A stretch of 42,860 nucleotides of DNA from Psychromonas sp. MB-3u-54 (GTDB lineage Bacteria > Pseudomonadota > Gammaproteobacteria > Enterobacterales > Psychromonadaceae), in NCBI RefSeq assembly GCF_002836415.1, contig NZ_PJBP01000126.1:1-42860 (forward strand), given 5' to 3'. The translations under genes were made by a program, and so were the position numbers. The notes below the pieces were generated by a model. The model made no database searches. It saw only the letters and a program-made list of their open reading frames with translations, and was not told the DNA's origin. Shown piece by piece: positions 33,302-42,860 of this stretch (the stretch's first letter is position 1; every line of letters begins with the position of its first letter).

Positions 33302-34576
33302 TTAAAAATAGCTAGGTAATACCTTAATTAACTCATTCATTGCAACACTTTGTTGCTCATGCTTACCCTGCAAGTCTTTAATTGTGACACAACCACTCTC
33401 TAACTCACTTTCAGCAATGATCAGCGCCAAACGTGCACCGCTTTTATCAGCGCGCTTCATCTGTTTTTTAAAGTTACCAGCACCGCAATGGTGCATCATT
33501 TTAAGCTGCGGCAATTCAGTTCGAATCAGTTCTGCCATTTTAAAACCGGCGATATCAGCACCGTCTCCAACGACTATGCTGTATATATCAACATCTTTTT
33601 TAACATCGTCATTTAATGCCAGTGTTTCCAGCATCAGGATAATTCTTTCCAGACCCATTGCAAAGCCTACCGCAGGCGTTGCTTTACCGCCGAGTTGTTC
33701 AACTAATCCATCATAACGACCACCCGCACAGATGGTACCTTGTGATCCAAGGCTAGTGGTCACCCACTCAAAAACAGTGCGGTTATAATAATCTAAGCCA
33801 CGTACTAAACGCTCATTAATAACATATTTAATACCCGCTGCATCAAGATATTTTTGCAGTTGGGCAAAGTGTTCGACAGATTCGTCATCAAGATAGGCAG
33901 ATAGTTTAGGTGCATCGACTAATAACGCTTGAATGTCAGGATTTTTACTGTCCAGAACACGTAATGGATTACTGACCATACGGCGCTTGCTATCCTCATC
34001 CAGCTGTTCAACATGAATCGACAAATACGCAACTAATGCTTCTTTGTATAAAGCGCGCGCTTCGTTAGACCCTAAAGAGTTCAACTGCAATTCAACATGC
34101 TCGTCTATTCCCAGCGCTCGCCATAAACGCGCTGACAGTAAAATCACTTCGGCATCAATGTCTGCACTGCCTATACCGAAGGTTTCCACACCAAATTGAT
34201 GAAATTGACGGTAGCGTCCTTTTTGCGGTCGTTCATGTCTGAACATTGGGCCGGTGTACCATAAACGGCGCTCCTGATTATATAATAAACCATGCTCGTT
34301 TCCGGCACGCACGCAGGATGCGGTTCCCTCAGGACGTAATGTTAAGCTATCGCCGTTACGATCGGCAAAAGTATACATCTCTTTTTCAACAATATCGGTT
34401 ACTTCACCGATTGAACGTTTAAAAAGAGTGGTATTTTCAACAATTGGCATACGTATTTCAGAGTAACCGTAACTGCTCACTACTTGTCTGAATAATGACT
34501 CTAGTTTTTGCCAAACGGGTGTTTGTTCAGGAAGGGTATCGTTCATGCCACGAATTGCTTGAATCTTTTTTGCCAC
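33302..34576 (-). CDS. hisS: Histidyl-tRNA synthetase
   Basis: Class II aminoacyl-tRNA synthetase that charges tRNA-His. The family start [19 protein letters not shown] follows the GTG at 34576, which has GGAAA upstream; the longer frame to 34669 adds 31 unrelated residues and is rejected. Motif 2 lies in [20 protein letters not shown], the HisA-type motif in [15 protein letters not shown] and motif 3 in [14 protein letters not shown]. About 424 residues, as in E. coli. Confidence 0.97.
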   Translation of the reverse strand: MAKKIQAIRGMNDTLPEQTPVWQKLESLFRQVVSSYGYSEIRMPIVENTTLFKRSIGEVTDIVEKEMYTFADRNGDSLTLRPEGTASCVRAGNEHGLLYNQERRLWYTGPMFRHERPQKGRYRQFHQFGVETFGIGSADIDAEVILLSARLWRALGIDEHVELQLNSLGSNEARALYKEALVAYLSIHVEQLDEDSKRRMVSNPLRVLDSKNPDIQALLVDAPKLSAYLDDESVEHFAQLQKYLDAAGIKYVINERLVRGLDYYNRTVFEWVTTSLGSQGTICAGGRYDGLVEQLGGKATPAVGFAMGLERIILMLETLALNDDVKKDVDIYSIVVGDGADIAGFKMAELIRTELPQLKMMHHCGAGNFKKQMKRADKSGARLALIIAESELESGCVTIKDLQGKHEQQSVAMNELIKVLPSYF

Positions 34577-34695
34577 AATGATTTCCACATACAGTTGAGA
34601 ATAAAAGAGTGAGTCATTATAGGGACTTTTCAAATTAGATGAAACCATGCAGCTGGGTTTCTCAGACAATTTTTAATATCTTATTGAGTAACTTA

Positions 34696-34729
34696 TAAAA
34701 AAGCCCGTTATTGTTTAAAAATAACAGGC
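34696..34729 (-). terminator. Terminator after ispG
   Basis: On the - strand GCCTGTTATT/AATAACGGGC (one G-T pair) followed by T6. It separates ispG from hisS. Confidence 0.85.
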
Positions 34730-34748
34730 CGAGTTAGAGAAGAATGAT

Positions 34749-35858
34749 TTAAACTTTTAGGATAATGTTGTTCTGATCCATACGGCTGGCGCGCGCGCGA
34801 ATTTTTGCTTCAAGCTGATCAATCACGTCATTATTATCAAAACGATCGCGCTGACGCTTTCCATCCTCGTAAAAACCACTTTTGTTTTTACCGCCGGTAA
34901 TGCCCAAATCAGAAATTAATGCTTCTCCCGGCCCATTAACGACACAACCAATAATAGAGACATCCATTGGCATAATGATATCTTCAAGACGTTCTTCTAA
35001 GGCATTGACCGTCGCAATAACATCAAATTCTTGACGCGAACAAGTTGGACAGGCAATAAAGTTAATGCCTCGGCTGCGGATACGTAATGATTTTAGAATA
35101 TCAAAACCCACTTTAATTTCCTCAACAGGATCAGCAGCCAGAGAGACTCGCAGGGTATCGCCTATACCCTGAGAAAGTAACATGCCTAAGCCAACCGCTG
35201 ATTTAACCGAGCCACTGCGCAGTCCTCCCGCTTCGGTGATCCCTAAATGCAGAGGCTGGTTTATCTGTTTTGCAAGCAGTTGATATGATTCAACCGCCAG
35301 CTGTGCATCCGATGCTTTCACACTCACTTTAAATTGATCAAAATTAAGCCGGTCTAAAATATCCACATGGCGTAACGCAGAATCAACCAGTGCTTGTGCC
35401 GTTGGCTCCCCGTATTTTTCCTGAATATCAGCTTCCAGTGAGCCGCCGTTTACCCCTATTCGAATAGGAATATTATAATCACGTGCACAATCAACAACAC
35501 TGCGGATACGCCGTTCATTACCAATATTACCCGGGTTAATACGCAGACAATCAACGCCATATTCAGCGACTTTCAGGGCGATACGATAATCAAAGTGGAT
35601 GTCGGCTATCAGGGGGATATTACTTAAGGCTTTAATTTCTCGAAAAGCCTCCGCTGCATTCATAGTCGGCACTGAAACGCGTACCATATCTGCACCAACC
35701 GCTTCTAAGCGTTTGATTTGTGCAACGGTGGCGGCAACGTCCGTGGTCAAAGTATTGGTCATAGATTGCACTGTAATTGGCGCATTTCCGCCAACAGGCA
35801 CATTACCCACCATGATCTGCTTTGATACACGACGTACAATTGAAGAAGGATGGCTCAT
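34749..35858 (-). CDS. ispG: (E)-4-hydroxy-3-methylbut-2-enyl-diphosphate synthase
   Basis: [4Fe-4S] enzyme of the MEP isoprenoid pathway that converts MEcPP to HMBPP. 369 residues. N-terminal TIM-barrel segments ([41 protein letters not shown]) and the C-terminal cluster-binding cysteines in [10 protein letters not shown] and [10 protein letters not shown]. Conserved place between rodZ and hisS. Confidence 0.97.
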   Translation of the reverse strand: MSHPSSIVRRVSKQIMVGNVPVGGNAPITVQSMTNTLTTDVAATVAQIKRLEAVGADMVRVSVPTMNAAEAFREIKALSNIPLIADIHFDYRIALKVAEYGVDCLRINPGNIGNERRIRSVVDCARDYNIPIRIGVNGGSLEADIQEKYGEPTAQALVDSALRHVDILDRLNFDQFKVSVKASDAQLAVESYQLLAKQINQPLHLGITEAGGLRSGSVKSAVGLGMLLSQGIGDTLRVSLAADPVEEIKVGFDILKSLRIRSRGINFIACPTCSRQEFDVIATVNALEERLEDIIMPMDVSIIGCVVNGPGEALISDLGITGGKNKSGFYEDGKRQRDRFDNNDVIDQLEAKIRARASRMDQNNIILKV

Positions 35859-36040
35859 AATACTTTTACTCTTTGCTGATAGACCACTGTTTCAAAAAAA
35901 CAGTTCATTCTATAATAATATTTTCCCTCAAACCACGCTAAGAGGCTGTCTTCGTTTTTAAAGAAAACCTCCACTGCTGCGTCGTTAGCTGGTTTAAGGA
36001 TAAGATTGACTGTGCAGATTTTTGCCGTTCCAACCAGGTT

Positions 36041-37135
36041 TTATTCTGGAATAGAAAACTGCATCGTTTGTCCCGCGGTAAAATCACGAGCGATTATTTT
36101 TCCTTGATATTTGACTGCAACGGCGTCTGGCGCACCTAATTTCACTTTAAATGGCGCGATCCCCTCGATTGACAAAACATCATCCTTTTTATAAAGATTA
36201 AAAGCTAAACGTTTACCCGTTGCATCCACTATTTCAGTCCAGCAATCGGCTGAAAAAGTTAAATAAAGAGACTCGGCAAGAGCCGTTTGTGGCGACTCAA
36301 GCGGCTCATTATTTTCAACTGCGACACTTTTATCCTTTGTATTTATTTTATTTTCACTGCTGGTTTGGAAGGCTGTGTTGTCAATGACTGTCTCGCTGAT
36401 CGATTCATCAACCGCTGCGACTGCAGTTGTCTCTTTTAATGCAGGCAAGCTGTCGTTATTGATAGTGAAAGATTTATTTTCACTGCTATCTGCTGTTACG
36501 TCTGTCACTGACTCACCCGCGACAAATTCACTGCTTTCTGTTGTGACTTTAAGCGCTGAGTCTTGTGCGACAAATTGACTGCTTTCTGTTGTTACTTTAA
36601 GCGCGGGATCTGGCGCGACAAATTGACTACTTTCTGTTGTTACTTTAAGCGCGGGATCTGGCGCGACAAATTGGCTGTTTTCTGCGCTGACCTTAGCCGC
36701 TGGCTCTCCCGCGATAAAGAAACCTGACTGCTTAGCAAGCACTGCGGCAAGTATTGCGATTAACAGTAAAACAACTAAAAGCCACAGAGGTATTAATCTT
36801 TTTTTGCCGGTGGGCGCCATACTGGCCGTCGCTCGAATACGAGAGTCCGGCTCCTGGGGTTTGGAAAGTTGTTGATATTCAACAAATTCATCTAAGGATT
36901 TTAAAGCGACTAATTTTGCATAGTTAGCAAGGTATCCACGCAGATAGATAGGTGCATATTGTCCACTTTCAATCAAAACAGAGACATCACCTTCCAGCTC
37001 TCTCACCACACTTTCGTTTAAATTCAAAAGATTAGCAACCTGTTCGACTGATAGTGAAGCTTTTAATCTGGCATTATGCAATGCGAGACCCAGTGGGGTC
37101 ATAATTTGATCTGTGTCGTTATTCATAGTATCCAT
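36041..37135 (-). CDS. rodZ: Cell-shape protein RodZ
   Basis: Links MreB filaments to the wall elongation machinery. N-terminal helix-turn-helix (residues 14-85; LGLALHNARLKASLSVEQVA), basic juxtamembrane segment GKKRLIPL, one membrane helix (about 115-134), a periplasmic linker and a C-terminal DUF4115 beta domain (about 275-364). The linker has tandem 16-residue repeats (about 145-208). An ATG at 37126 is an equally plausible start. The start overlaps the end of pilF. Confidence 0.94.
   Translation of the reverse strand: MDTMNNDTDQIMTPLGLALHNARLKASLSVEQVANLLNLNESVVRELEGDVSVLIESGQYAPIYLRGYLANYAKLVALKSLDEFVEYQQLSKPQEPDSRIRATASMAPTGKKRLIPLWLLVVLLLIAILAAVLAKQSGFFIAGEPAAKVSAENSQFVAPDPALKVTTESSQFVAPDPALKVTTESSQFVAQDSALKVTTESSEFVAGESVTDVTADSSENKSFTINNDSLPALKETTAVAAVDESISETVIDNTAFQTSSENKINTKDKSVAVENNEPLESPQTALAESLYLTFSADCWTEIVDATGKRLAFNLYKKDDVLSIEGIAPFKVKLGAPDAVAVKYQGKIIARDFTAGQTMQFSIPE
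36512..36703 (-). repeat. 48-bp tandem repeat in rodZ
   Basis: Four tandem in-frame units of about 48 bases encode variants of ALKVTTESSQFVAPDP in the periplasmic linker. The middle units are almost identical, suggesting recent expansion. Confidence 0.9.
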
Positions 37136-37904
37136 GATTTAAATAGTCTAGTGCTTGATGGGATTGTGGAAATGTTTCTAATAATATTCCGGCATATTTA
37201 TTCAGACCTGCATGTTTTCCGGTAGCATAGCTTAAGCGAATCCATTGCCATAAACTCTCCGCAGAATATGCACTTTGTTTTTGGTAATTGAATAGATTTA
37301 ACTGTGCTTCTTTATAATTTTTTTGAGTGATATTTATCTTTGCCAGTGCCAGATTCAAATATAATTTATTCGGATTATGTGCAAGTGAATATTGGTAATA
37401 AAATAATGCTTTGTCTAAATGGTTTATCTCTTCGGCACATAATCCCGCATTCTCATAGGTATCAGCAACATTGCTATAACTGAGCTGTTCAAGTGCGGTT
37501 AAAAATGCATTTTCTGCTTCTTCGTAACGTTTTTGCTGACACAGAAATGTACCATAATTATTGTAAGTATCCGAATTTTGGGGATCTAGGGACAGGGACT
37601 TTTTATACATCTGTTCAGCTTTTTCATTTTCCTTGACTGCTTGATAATAATAAGCAAAAACACGGTAAACAGTGGCATCTTTCGGCTGGTATGCTAATGC
37701 TTTGTCAAGATTTTCTTTCGCTTGCTGCATCTGCTTATTTTCTAAATAAACCAGGGCAAGTTTCACACGTATTTCGGATGCACCCTTTGGATCCAATGTT
37801 CTTTTTTGACCCGCACCAGAGTTTTTTGTAGTAGTCGTCGTTGCACTGGAAGTACAGGCCGACAAAACCAGCAGGAGCAAAATAGAAACAAAAGTTTGAC
37901 GCAT
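37119..37904 (-). CDS. pilF: Type IV pilus assembly lipoprotein PilF (PilW)
   Basis: TPR lipoprotein that helps assemble the PilQ secretin. Lipobox LSAC with Cys17, a low-complexity Ser/Thr linker, then TPR units (RVKLALVYLENKQMQQAKEN; YRVFAYYYQAVKENEKAEQM; DTYNNYGTFLCQQKRYEEAE and more). 261 residues. Conserved rlmN-pilF-rodZ order; overlaps rodZ by 17 bases if rodZ starts at 37135. Confidence 0.94.
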   Translation of the reverse strand: MRQTFVSILLLLVLSACTSSATTTTTKNSGAGQKRTLDPKGASEIRVKLALVYLENKQMQQAKENLDKALAYQPKDATVYRVFAYYYQAVKENEKAEQMYKKSLSLDPQNSDTYNNYGTFLCQQKRYEEAENAFLTALEQLSYSNVADTYENAGLCAEEINHLDKALFYYQYSLAHNPNKLYLNLALAKINITQKNYKEAQLNLFNYQKQSAYSAESLWQWIRLSYATGKHAGLNKYAGILLETFPQSHQALDYLNHGYYE

Positions 37905-37998
37905 ATATTCCTTAAAATGGCGTTAACTAATCTAATACATCAAAGAAATAATGCATTAATTTTAGAGATCCAAATATTCTCAAAGCAGTAATCATATT

Positions 37999-38133
37999 GT
38001 GACGGAAAATACTGGCTCTCTCATTCCTGTTATTGCCCTAACGGAACGTCAAGCAGCTGTTCAAGCTATTAATTCTACTTGTATCGCTACTCGACTTCAA
38101 GGTACAAATTCAGCGGGAAGCTCGGACAAGTAA
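37999..38133 (+). CDS. Possible 44-codon ORF, unknown
   Basis: A GTG-started frame (VTENTGSLIPVIALTERQ...) with protein-like composition between the divergent 5' end of pilF and the 3' end of rlmN. No ribosome-binding site is seen, and a remnant of a larger gene is as likely as a real small protein. Confidence 0.2.
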   Translation: MTENTGSLIPVIALTERQAAVQAINSTCIATRLQGTNSAGSSDK

Positions 38134-38177
38134 ACTAAGCATAATGTGCAAAGAATAGCCTGCCCTTGGTAATAAAA

Positions 38178-39296
38178 TTAACCCGCGCTAATGGCGATAT
38201 TTTCACCCTGCAGGCGTTTTTTCATGGTGCGTTTAGTCCGATCAATCACATCTCCGACAAGTTGCCCGCAAGCAGCATCAATATCATCACCGCGCGTTTT
38301 ACGAACGGTAACGGTATAACCATATTCCATTAACACTTTATTAAAGCGATCCACTCGGCTGTTGCTTGGTTTTTGATAATCATTACCCGGGAAGGGGTTA
38401 AAAGGAATCAGGTTTATCTTACAAGGTGTATCTTTAAGTAAAATTGCCAACTCATGAGCTTGATCAGTCGAATCATTAAAATGGTCCAGCAGTAAATACT
38501 CTATATACACTTTACCACGGTTAGCCTTTGATTTTGCGATATAACGTTTCACACCCGCTAAGAAATCAGCAATATTGTACTTATCGTTAATGGGCATCAT
38601 TTGAGAGCGCAATGTATCGTTTGCAGCATGCAATGAAATGGCCAAAGAAACATCAATGCGATCGCCTAAAATATCAAGCGCAGGAACAACGCCCGACGTT
38701 GATACGGTGACACGGCGTTTTGAAAGTGCATAACCAAAATCATCTAACATCAACTCCATGGCCGGGATCAGATTATTAAGATTAAGTAACGGCTCTCCCA
38801 TGCCCATCATGACCACATTAGTAATGGGCCGCTTACCGCTTTCCCCTGTTACACCGACAATTTTAGCCGCACGCCAAACTTGACCAATAATTTCGCTAAC
38901 GCTTAAATTACGGTTGAATCCCTGCTGAGCAGTAGAGCAGAAATTACAAGCTAATACACAACCTACCTGCGAAGAAATGCACAAAGTCGCACGATCTTTT
39001 TCTGGAATATAGACAGTTTCAACTTCTTGATCACCCACCGTCATTGCCCATTTTATCGTGCCATCATTACTGCGTTGTTCGACTTTAATCTCTGGTGCAA
39101 CAATTTCTGCGCATTCTTTTAATTTTTGGCGCAGTTTTTTATTAACATTACTCATCAGATCAAAATCTTCACAACCGTAATGATAAATCCATTTCATCAC
39201 TTGCTCTGCACGAAAGGGTTTTTCGCCCAATTCGACAAAAAACGCACGTAAACCTTCGCGGTTCAAATCCAGTAGGTTTACTTTTTTTATATTCAT
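38178..39296 (-). CDS. rlmN: 23S rRNA (adenine2503-C2)/tRNA methyltransferase RlmN
   Basis: Radical-SAM enzyme that methylates A2503 of 23S rRNA and A37 of some tRNAs. The CxxxCxxC cluster motif is CVLACNFC (Cys113, 117, 120). The SAM-binding region [13 protein letters not shown] and the C-terminal [10 protein letters not shown] with a catalytic Cys are present. 372 residues. The ndk gene that often precedes rlmN is absent; feo genes lie upstream instead. Confidence 0.96.
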   Translation of the reverse strand: MNIKKVNLLDLNREGLRAFFVELGEKPFRAEQVMKWIYHYGCEDFDLMSNVNKKLRQKLKECAEIVAPEIKVEQRSNDGTIKWAMTVGDQEVETVYIPEKDRATLCISSQVGCVLACNFCSTAQQGFNRNLSVSEIIGQVWRAAKIVGVTGESGKRPITNVVMMGMGEPLLNLNNLIPAMELMLDDFGYALSKRRVTVSTSGVVPALDILGDRIDVSLAISLHAANDTLRSQMMPINDKYNIADFLAGVKRYIAKSKANRGKVYIEYLLLDHFNDSTDQAHELAILLKDTPCKINLIPFNPFPGNDYQKPSNSRVDRFNKVLMEYGYTVTVRKTRGDDIDAACGQLVGDVIDRTKRTMKKRLQGENIAISAG

Positions 39297-39333
39297 GAAA
39301 GCCTCGTTAACAACAATAAATTACTTAATACTG

Positions 39334-39377
39334 CCGGGAGTGTTCACTTTTCAGCGTTGAAAAGTTAACACTCCCGG
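39334..39377. repeat. Long near-perfect palindrome between feoC and rlmN
   Basis: CCGGGAGTGTT...AACACTCCCGG with an inner ACTTTTC/GAAAAGT extension: about 18 paired bases in 19 around a 6-base loop. No T-run on either strand, so it is not a standard terminator. It lies about 100 bases after feoC and 40 bases before rlmN. Confidence 0.85.
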
Positions 39378-39482
39378 TATAATCAAAATTAGGAAAAGGA
39401 TTGTACAAAGGTTAGACGCATTTGGCTAGGGCGAAAATAACAAATAAAAATACATTAGCCCATGAAAGATATGATTTCCTAT

Positions 39483-39713
39483 TTAAACAACTGTCAATAT
39501 TGGTATTTGTTGTTTTTTTAAGCAACTGTAATAAATTTCAGGGTGAAGCTTTTCTCCCCTGTTATTAATCGTTTTCTGAATTTTACCGCGCTTTAATAAA
39601 ACCGTCATCATAGGCGATAACCCTTCGGCTCTTAAGTGGAAGTGTTTAAGCAACTGTTTTTCTTCAACGCGCCCTGTCTTTTTCACATAGTCTAAAATGG
39701 CTGATAAGATCAT
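39483..39713 (-). CDS. feoC: FeoC-like winged-helix protein
   Basis: Small partner of the FeoB ferrous iron transporter. 76 residues with a LysM-like/winged-helix layout (AILDYVKKTGRVEEKQLLKH; LSPMMTVLLKRGKIQKT). It has only one cysteine (YYSCLKK), unlike E. coli FeoC with its four-cysteine iron-sulfur loop, so it probably binds no cluster. Its start overlaps the feoB stop. Confidence 0.88.
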   Translation of the reverse strand: MILSAILDYVKKTGRVEEKQLLKHFHLRAEGLSPMMTVLLKRGKIQKTINNRGEKLHPEIYYSCLKKQQIPILTVV

Positions 39714-41998
39714 TAATAAACCGCCTTTAACTGCACTTCCGCTAATACATTACCGCTGCGGTTAAGGCCATAAAGCACGGCTAAAATAACCGTTGCCGAT
39801 AGCATTAAATACATTAAGCTTGTTAACGGGTGTTGTGTGAAGGTCATCAATTGGTAATAACAAACGGAAACAATATAAGCGGCGGTTGTTGACCACAGCG
39901 CAATAAAACGCGCCCAGGTAACGCCCACCTCGCGCACTATAGCTCCCATCGCCGCCGCGCAGGGTGCATACAACAATATAAACAGCAGGTATGCAAAAGC
40001 CGCCTCTTTGCTGACAAAAGCCTTTCGAATATTGCTATAAATAGTAAGATCAACCCCCTGCTCTTCGGCAGCTTGCGCTAAATCGGTCATGTCGCCCACA
40101 CCGATTCCCAGCGGATCACCAACATTGATACCGAATAAGTTTTCAGGGATCGTTTGCAGCGCTGTATTGAATTTTTCAAGCAGGGTTAATTTTTCCTCGT
40201 ATTCAGCAGACTGAGTTGAATAGAGATTATTTAGGGTTCCGACTACTGCTTCTTTGGCAAAGATTCCGGTAACAATACCTAAGGTTGCCGGCCAATTATC
40301 CTGCGTAATACCGAGCGGAGAGAGTACCGGCGTAATAATTTTAGCACCTTTGCTCAGTAATGATTGATCACTGTTCTGGTGGCCAAAACTGCCGTCTGAA
40401 CCGACGGAGTTGATAACATTTAAGAGTGTTACCACCAGGACGATAGTTTTTCCGGCCCCCAATACAAAACCTTTCATTTTATGCCATGTTTTAATCAAGG
40501 TGTTTTTGAGTGTCGGCAGTTCATAATCGGGTAATTCTAAGAATAGATTTTCACTTTTACCCGGTAAGATTGTATGGCTTAAAATATAACCGGTTATAAC
40601 AGCAACTAAAATACCGATCAGGTACAGTAAAAAAACAATATTCTGTCCTGATTCAGGAAAGAAAGCACTGGCAAACAGCGCATACACAGGTAAACGTGCC
40701 CCGCATGACATAAACGGAGACATTATCACCGTTAACAAACGTTCGCGTTCTTTTTCAAGCGTTCGCGTTGCCATCACCGCCGGCACAGTGCAACCAAAAC
40801 CCACGATCATAGGCACAAATGATTTTCCGGGCAGCCCTAAATACTGCATGCCTTTATCTATCACAAATGCCGCACGAGCGAGATAGCCTGAACTTTCTAA
40901 TACGGTTAAAAACAGGTATAAACAGCCTATAACAGGGATAAAGGTCATCACGGTTTGTATACCGTTACCGACGCCATAGGCTAATATATTAATTAACCAT
41001 TCGGGTGCTGATATAGCGGCTAATAACTGCGCACTGCCATCAACAAAAATAGCACCTGCAGTAATATCAAAAAAATCAATAAAGGCACTGCCGATATTAA
41101 TTGAAAACATAAACATCAGGTACATAACCAATAAAAAGAAAGGAATGCCGGTAAATCTGTTTAAGGTAAGCGCATCTATCTTTTCCGTGATGCTTCTTCC
41201 TAAATGCCCCTGTAAACGAATGGCTTGTTGTGATAACTGGTAAATAAAACCGTAGCGTGTATCGGCTACCTGTAAATCGATATCAATAGTGGCAGCCAAC
41301 TTAGCGTTGGTAAGCAATTGGTTTTGCTCTGCCGAAAACAGTTGTATGAGACTTTGGTCATTTTCTAACAGTTTGATTGCTAATGCGCGATTTTCGAGTT
41401 GGTGCTCAACCGTCGCTAACAAAACGCTTGCCTGGTCAATCATTACCTCCAGAGTTTCACCGTAATCCAGCTTAAGAGGGGTAGTTGAGATTTGGCGATT
41501 AAAATCTTGCAGTTTGCCTTTAAGTTGCTGCACTGCATTTTTATCATGGGCAGATAAACTAATAATCGGGCAGCCTAACATTTTTTCGATGCATTTCTCA
41601 TCGATCACCAATTTTTTATTCTCTGCGATATCCATCTTATTGAGCACTGCAACGACCGGTAAACCGAGCTCTTTAAGTTGCAGGGTAAGGTATAAGCTGC
41701 GCTCCAAATTACTGGCATCAATCACATTAAGCAGCAAATCCGGGCTATTTTTCATAATATAATCAAAGGCAACTCGCTCATCAAGCGAGCTCCCGTCCGG
41801 ATCGTAATCAAGGCTATAAATACCTGGTAAATCAATTATCTGAACGTCACAATTGGCATCTATATTAAAATAACCCATTTTTTTTTCAACCGTTACACCG
41901 CTCCAATTGCCAACATGCTGATTGGCGCCGGTTAATGCATTAAATAATGACGTTTTTCCTGAGTTGGGGTTACCAATAGTGGCGACGGTTAATGTCAT
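39713..41998 (-). CDS. feoB: Ferrous iron transporter FeoB
   Basis: Inner-membrane Fe(II) transporter driven by an N-terminal G-protein domain: G1 GNPNSGKTSLFN (8-19), G3 DLPGIYSL (56-63) and G4 NKMD (about 120). A helical GDI-like spacer follows, then two Gate regions with about 10 membrane helices; the conserved GFGCTVPAVMATRTL and APCAAAMGAIVRE core motifs carry the key cysteines. 761 residues, normal. Overlaps feoA by four bases (ATGA). Confidence 0.97.
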   Translation of the reverse strand: MTLTVATIGNPNSGKTSLFNALTGANQHVGNWSGVTVEKKMGYFNIDANCDVQIIDLPGIYSLDYDPDGSSLDERVAFDYIMKNSPDLLLNVIDASNLERSLYLTLQLKELGLPVVAVLNKMDIAENKKLVIDEKCIEKMLGCPIISLSAHDKNAVQQLKGKLQDFNRQISTTPLKLDYGETLEVMIDQASVLLATVEHQLENRALAIKLLENDQSLIQLFSAEQNQLLTNAKLAATIDIDLQVADTRYGFIYQLSQQAIRLQGHLGRSITEKIDALTLNRFTGIPFFLLVMYLMFMFSINIGSAFIDFFDITAGAIFVDGSAQLLAAISAPEWLINILAYGVGNGIQTVMTFIPVIGCLYLFLTVLESSGYLARAAFVIDKGMQYLGLPGKSFVPMIVGFGCTVPAVMATRTLEKERERLLTVIMSPFMSCGARLPVYALFASAFFPESGQNIVFLLYLIGILVAVITGYILSHTILPGKSENLFLELPDYELPTLKNTLIKTWHKMKGFVLGAGKTIVLVVTLLNVINSVGSDGSFGHQNSDQSLLSKGAKIITPVLSPLGITQDNWPATLGIVTGIFAKEAVVGTLNNLYSTQSAEYEEKLTLLEKFNTALQTIPENLFGINVGDPLGIGVGDMTDLAQAAEEQGVDLTIYSNIRKAFVSKEAAFAYLLFILLYAPCAAAMGAIVREVGVTWARFIALWSTTAAYIVSVCYYQLMTFTQHPLTSLMYLMLSATVILAVLYGLNRSGNVLAEVQLKAVY

Positions 41999-42231
41999 AG
42001 GGACAACTCCACCTTAATTTGACTGGCTAACATTTTGCGCAGGGCAATATTGTTGTTTGCGCAACGAATAGCGAGAGGATCACCCATTGGCGCTAAACGT
42101 AATAATTGAATTTTTGCTTTCGGTAAAAAGCCTAAATTAAGTAGCTTTTTACGCATCACTGGCTCCATATCATGCATGCTGACGATATTAGCCGTTTGCC
42201 CTGCTTTCAGATCCGATAAAACCATTTGCAA
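41995..42231 (-). CDS. feoA: Ferrous iron transport protein FeoA
   Basis: Small SH3-like cytoplasmic protein needed by FeoB. 78 residues: LSDLKAGQTANIVSMHDMEP, then KLLNLGFLPKAKIQLLRLAPMGDPL and CANNNIALRKMLA, all typical of FeoA. First gene of the feoABC operon, with AAGGGGTTGC before its start and a Fur box upstream. Confidence 0.95.
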   Translation of the reverse strand: MQMVLSDLKAGQTANIVSMHDMEPVMRKKLLNLGFLPKAKIQLLRLAPMGDPLAIRCANNNIALRKMLASQIKVELSL

Positions 42232-42246
42232 CCCCTTTCAAATCTT

Positions 42247-42265
42247 AATGCTAATTATTATCATT
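42247..42265 (-). promoter_or_regulatory. Fur box upstream of feoA
   Basis: On the - strand AATGATAATAATTAGCATT, close to the 19-bp Fur consensus GATAATGATAATCATTATC. It lies 15-35 bases before feoA, so feoABC should be repressed when iron is plentiful. Confidence 0.75.
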
Positions 42266-42385
42266 TAGATTTAATGTTAATACAAAGACTTGCTCCGTTT
42301 AATGTTCCAGATCATCTTTATTTACAGTATTTAAAAAAGACTCTGGTAAACTTAGGCCCACACAATGCAGAGAATAGGAATTCAT

Positions 42386-42712
42386 ATGGACTTCAGCGAC
42401 CTTAATCTTGTTTATTCGACCGACGGTGGCAAGATTGATAAGCCAAAAATTGAAAAAAAAGCGGCTAAAGGTGACGGCATTATTCGCATTCATCGTGAAA
42501 CTAAAGGACGTAAGGGAAAAGGGGTAACGCTAATAAAAGGGTTAGAATTGGATGAAAAAGCATTAAAAGCCCTTGCCAAAGAGATCAAGAAACGCACCGG
42601 AACCGGAGGTTGTGTTAAAGATTTCGTGATAGAAATTCAGGGCGACCAACGAGAGATTGTTAAACTTTTTTTAGAGCAAAAAAATTACAATGTAAAATTG
42701 GCCGGCGGTTGA
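42386..42712 (+). CDS. yciH: SUI1/eIF1-like translation factor YciH
   Basis: SUI1-fold protein related to eIF1 that affects initiation fidelity. From the ATG at 42386 it is 108 residues, the exact length of E. coli YciH, and has IRIHRETKGRKGKGVTLIKG, GTGGCVKDFVIEIQGDQRE and the terminal VKLAGG. AGGAATT lies 5 bases upstream; the ATG at 42365 would add 7 residues without support. Divergent from feoABC. Confidence 0.95.
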   Translation: MDFSDLNLVYSTDGGKIDKPKIEKKAAKGDGIIRIHRETKGRKGKGVTLIKGLELDEKALKALAKEIKKRTGTGGCVKDFVIEIQGDQREIVKLFLEQKNYNVKLAGG

Positions 42713-42860
42713 TAGGCCTTAACAGCGCTAAGAAGCAGCATCTTAATCAGGTGCCTACTAGGCTCACTCAGCGCTAAAATAATAATAGGCAGTTAGCAGG
42801 ACGGTTAAGCTGTTGTCTTGAGATCACGTGCTTGAGATGAAAAATCAATGCCCTGCCAAC
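42713..42860. other. Terminal intergenic stretch
   Basis: I see no gene here. AGCGCTAA occurs twice (near 42725 and 42771) without a clear function. Confidence 0.4.

Overview
The window looks like chromosome of a moderately AT-rich marine gammaproteobacterium. Conserved gene orders (rsmI|lpoA-yraN-diaA-dolP; yfgJ-der-bamB-yfgM-hisS-ispG-rodZ-pilF-rlmN; feoABC; yciH) fit the Enterobacterales/Vibrionales/Alteromonadales branch. The repeat-rich intergenic DNA suggests something Psychromonas-like; that genus guess is inference and no search was run.

Region 1 (1-9.7 kb): nadD, then a self-contained transport and catabolism locus. A sigma-54 response regulator, a TAXI-type TRAP receptor with a textbook -24/-12 promoter, its fused TRAP permease and an L-2-hydroxyglutarate oxidase lie on the + strand. 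A DctB-like sensor kinase faces them on the - strand. The likely logic is: kinase senses substrate, regulator activates the sigma-54 promoter, and the permease imports an acid that LhgO oxidises.

Region 2 (9.7-19.2 kb): accessory DNA. It holds a small membrane ORF, endonuclease I, a decayed c-type cytochrome, several orphan genes separated by copies of one dispersed repeat, a MITE-like near-palindrome that may supply a promoter, a solitary integron-type gene cassette with a convincing attC site, REP-like arrays, and a REP-associated (RAYT) transposase gene broken by a 72-bp hairpin-containing insertion.

Region 3 (19.2-24.5 kb): a five-gene, very AT-rich island: a GNAT-PUA/ASCH fusion, a P-loop kinase-like NTPase, an ASCH protein, a DUF3850 protein and a SLATT-type membrane protein. 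Long inverted copies of a dispersed repeat enclose it. This resembles a mobile conflict (defence or stress) module and is the best candidate here for an undescribed system. The dispersed repeats carry a hairpin with compensatory base changes and continue up to rnpB.

Region 4 (24.5-42.86 kb): core genome. RNase P RNA (- strand) is followed by genes for rRNA methylation, the cell envelope (LpoA, DolP, BamB, RodZ), ribosome assembly (Der), translation and RNA modification (HisS, RlmN), isoprenoid synthesis (IspG), pilus assembly (PilF), Fur-controlled ferrous iron uptake (FeoABC) and the SUI1-like YciH.
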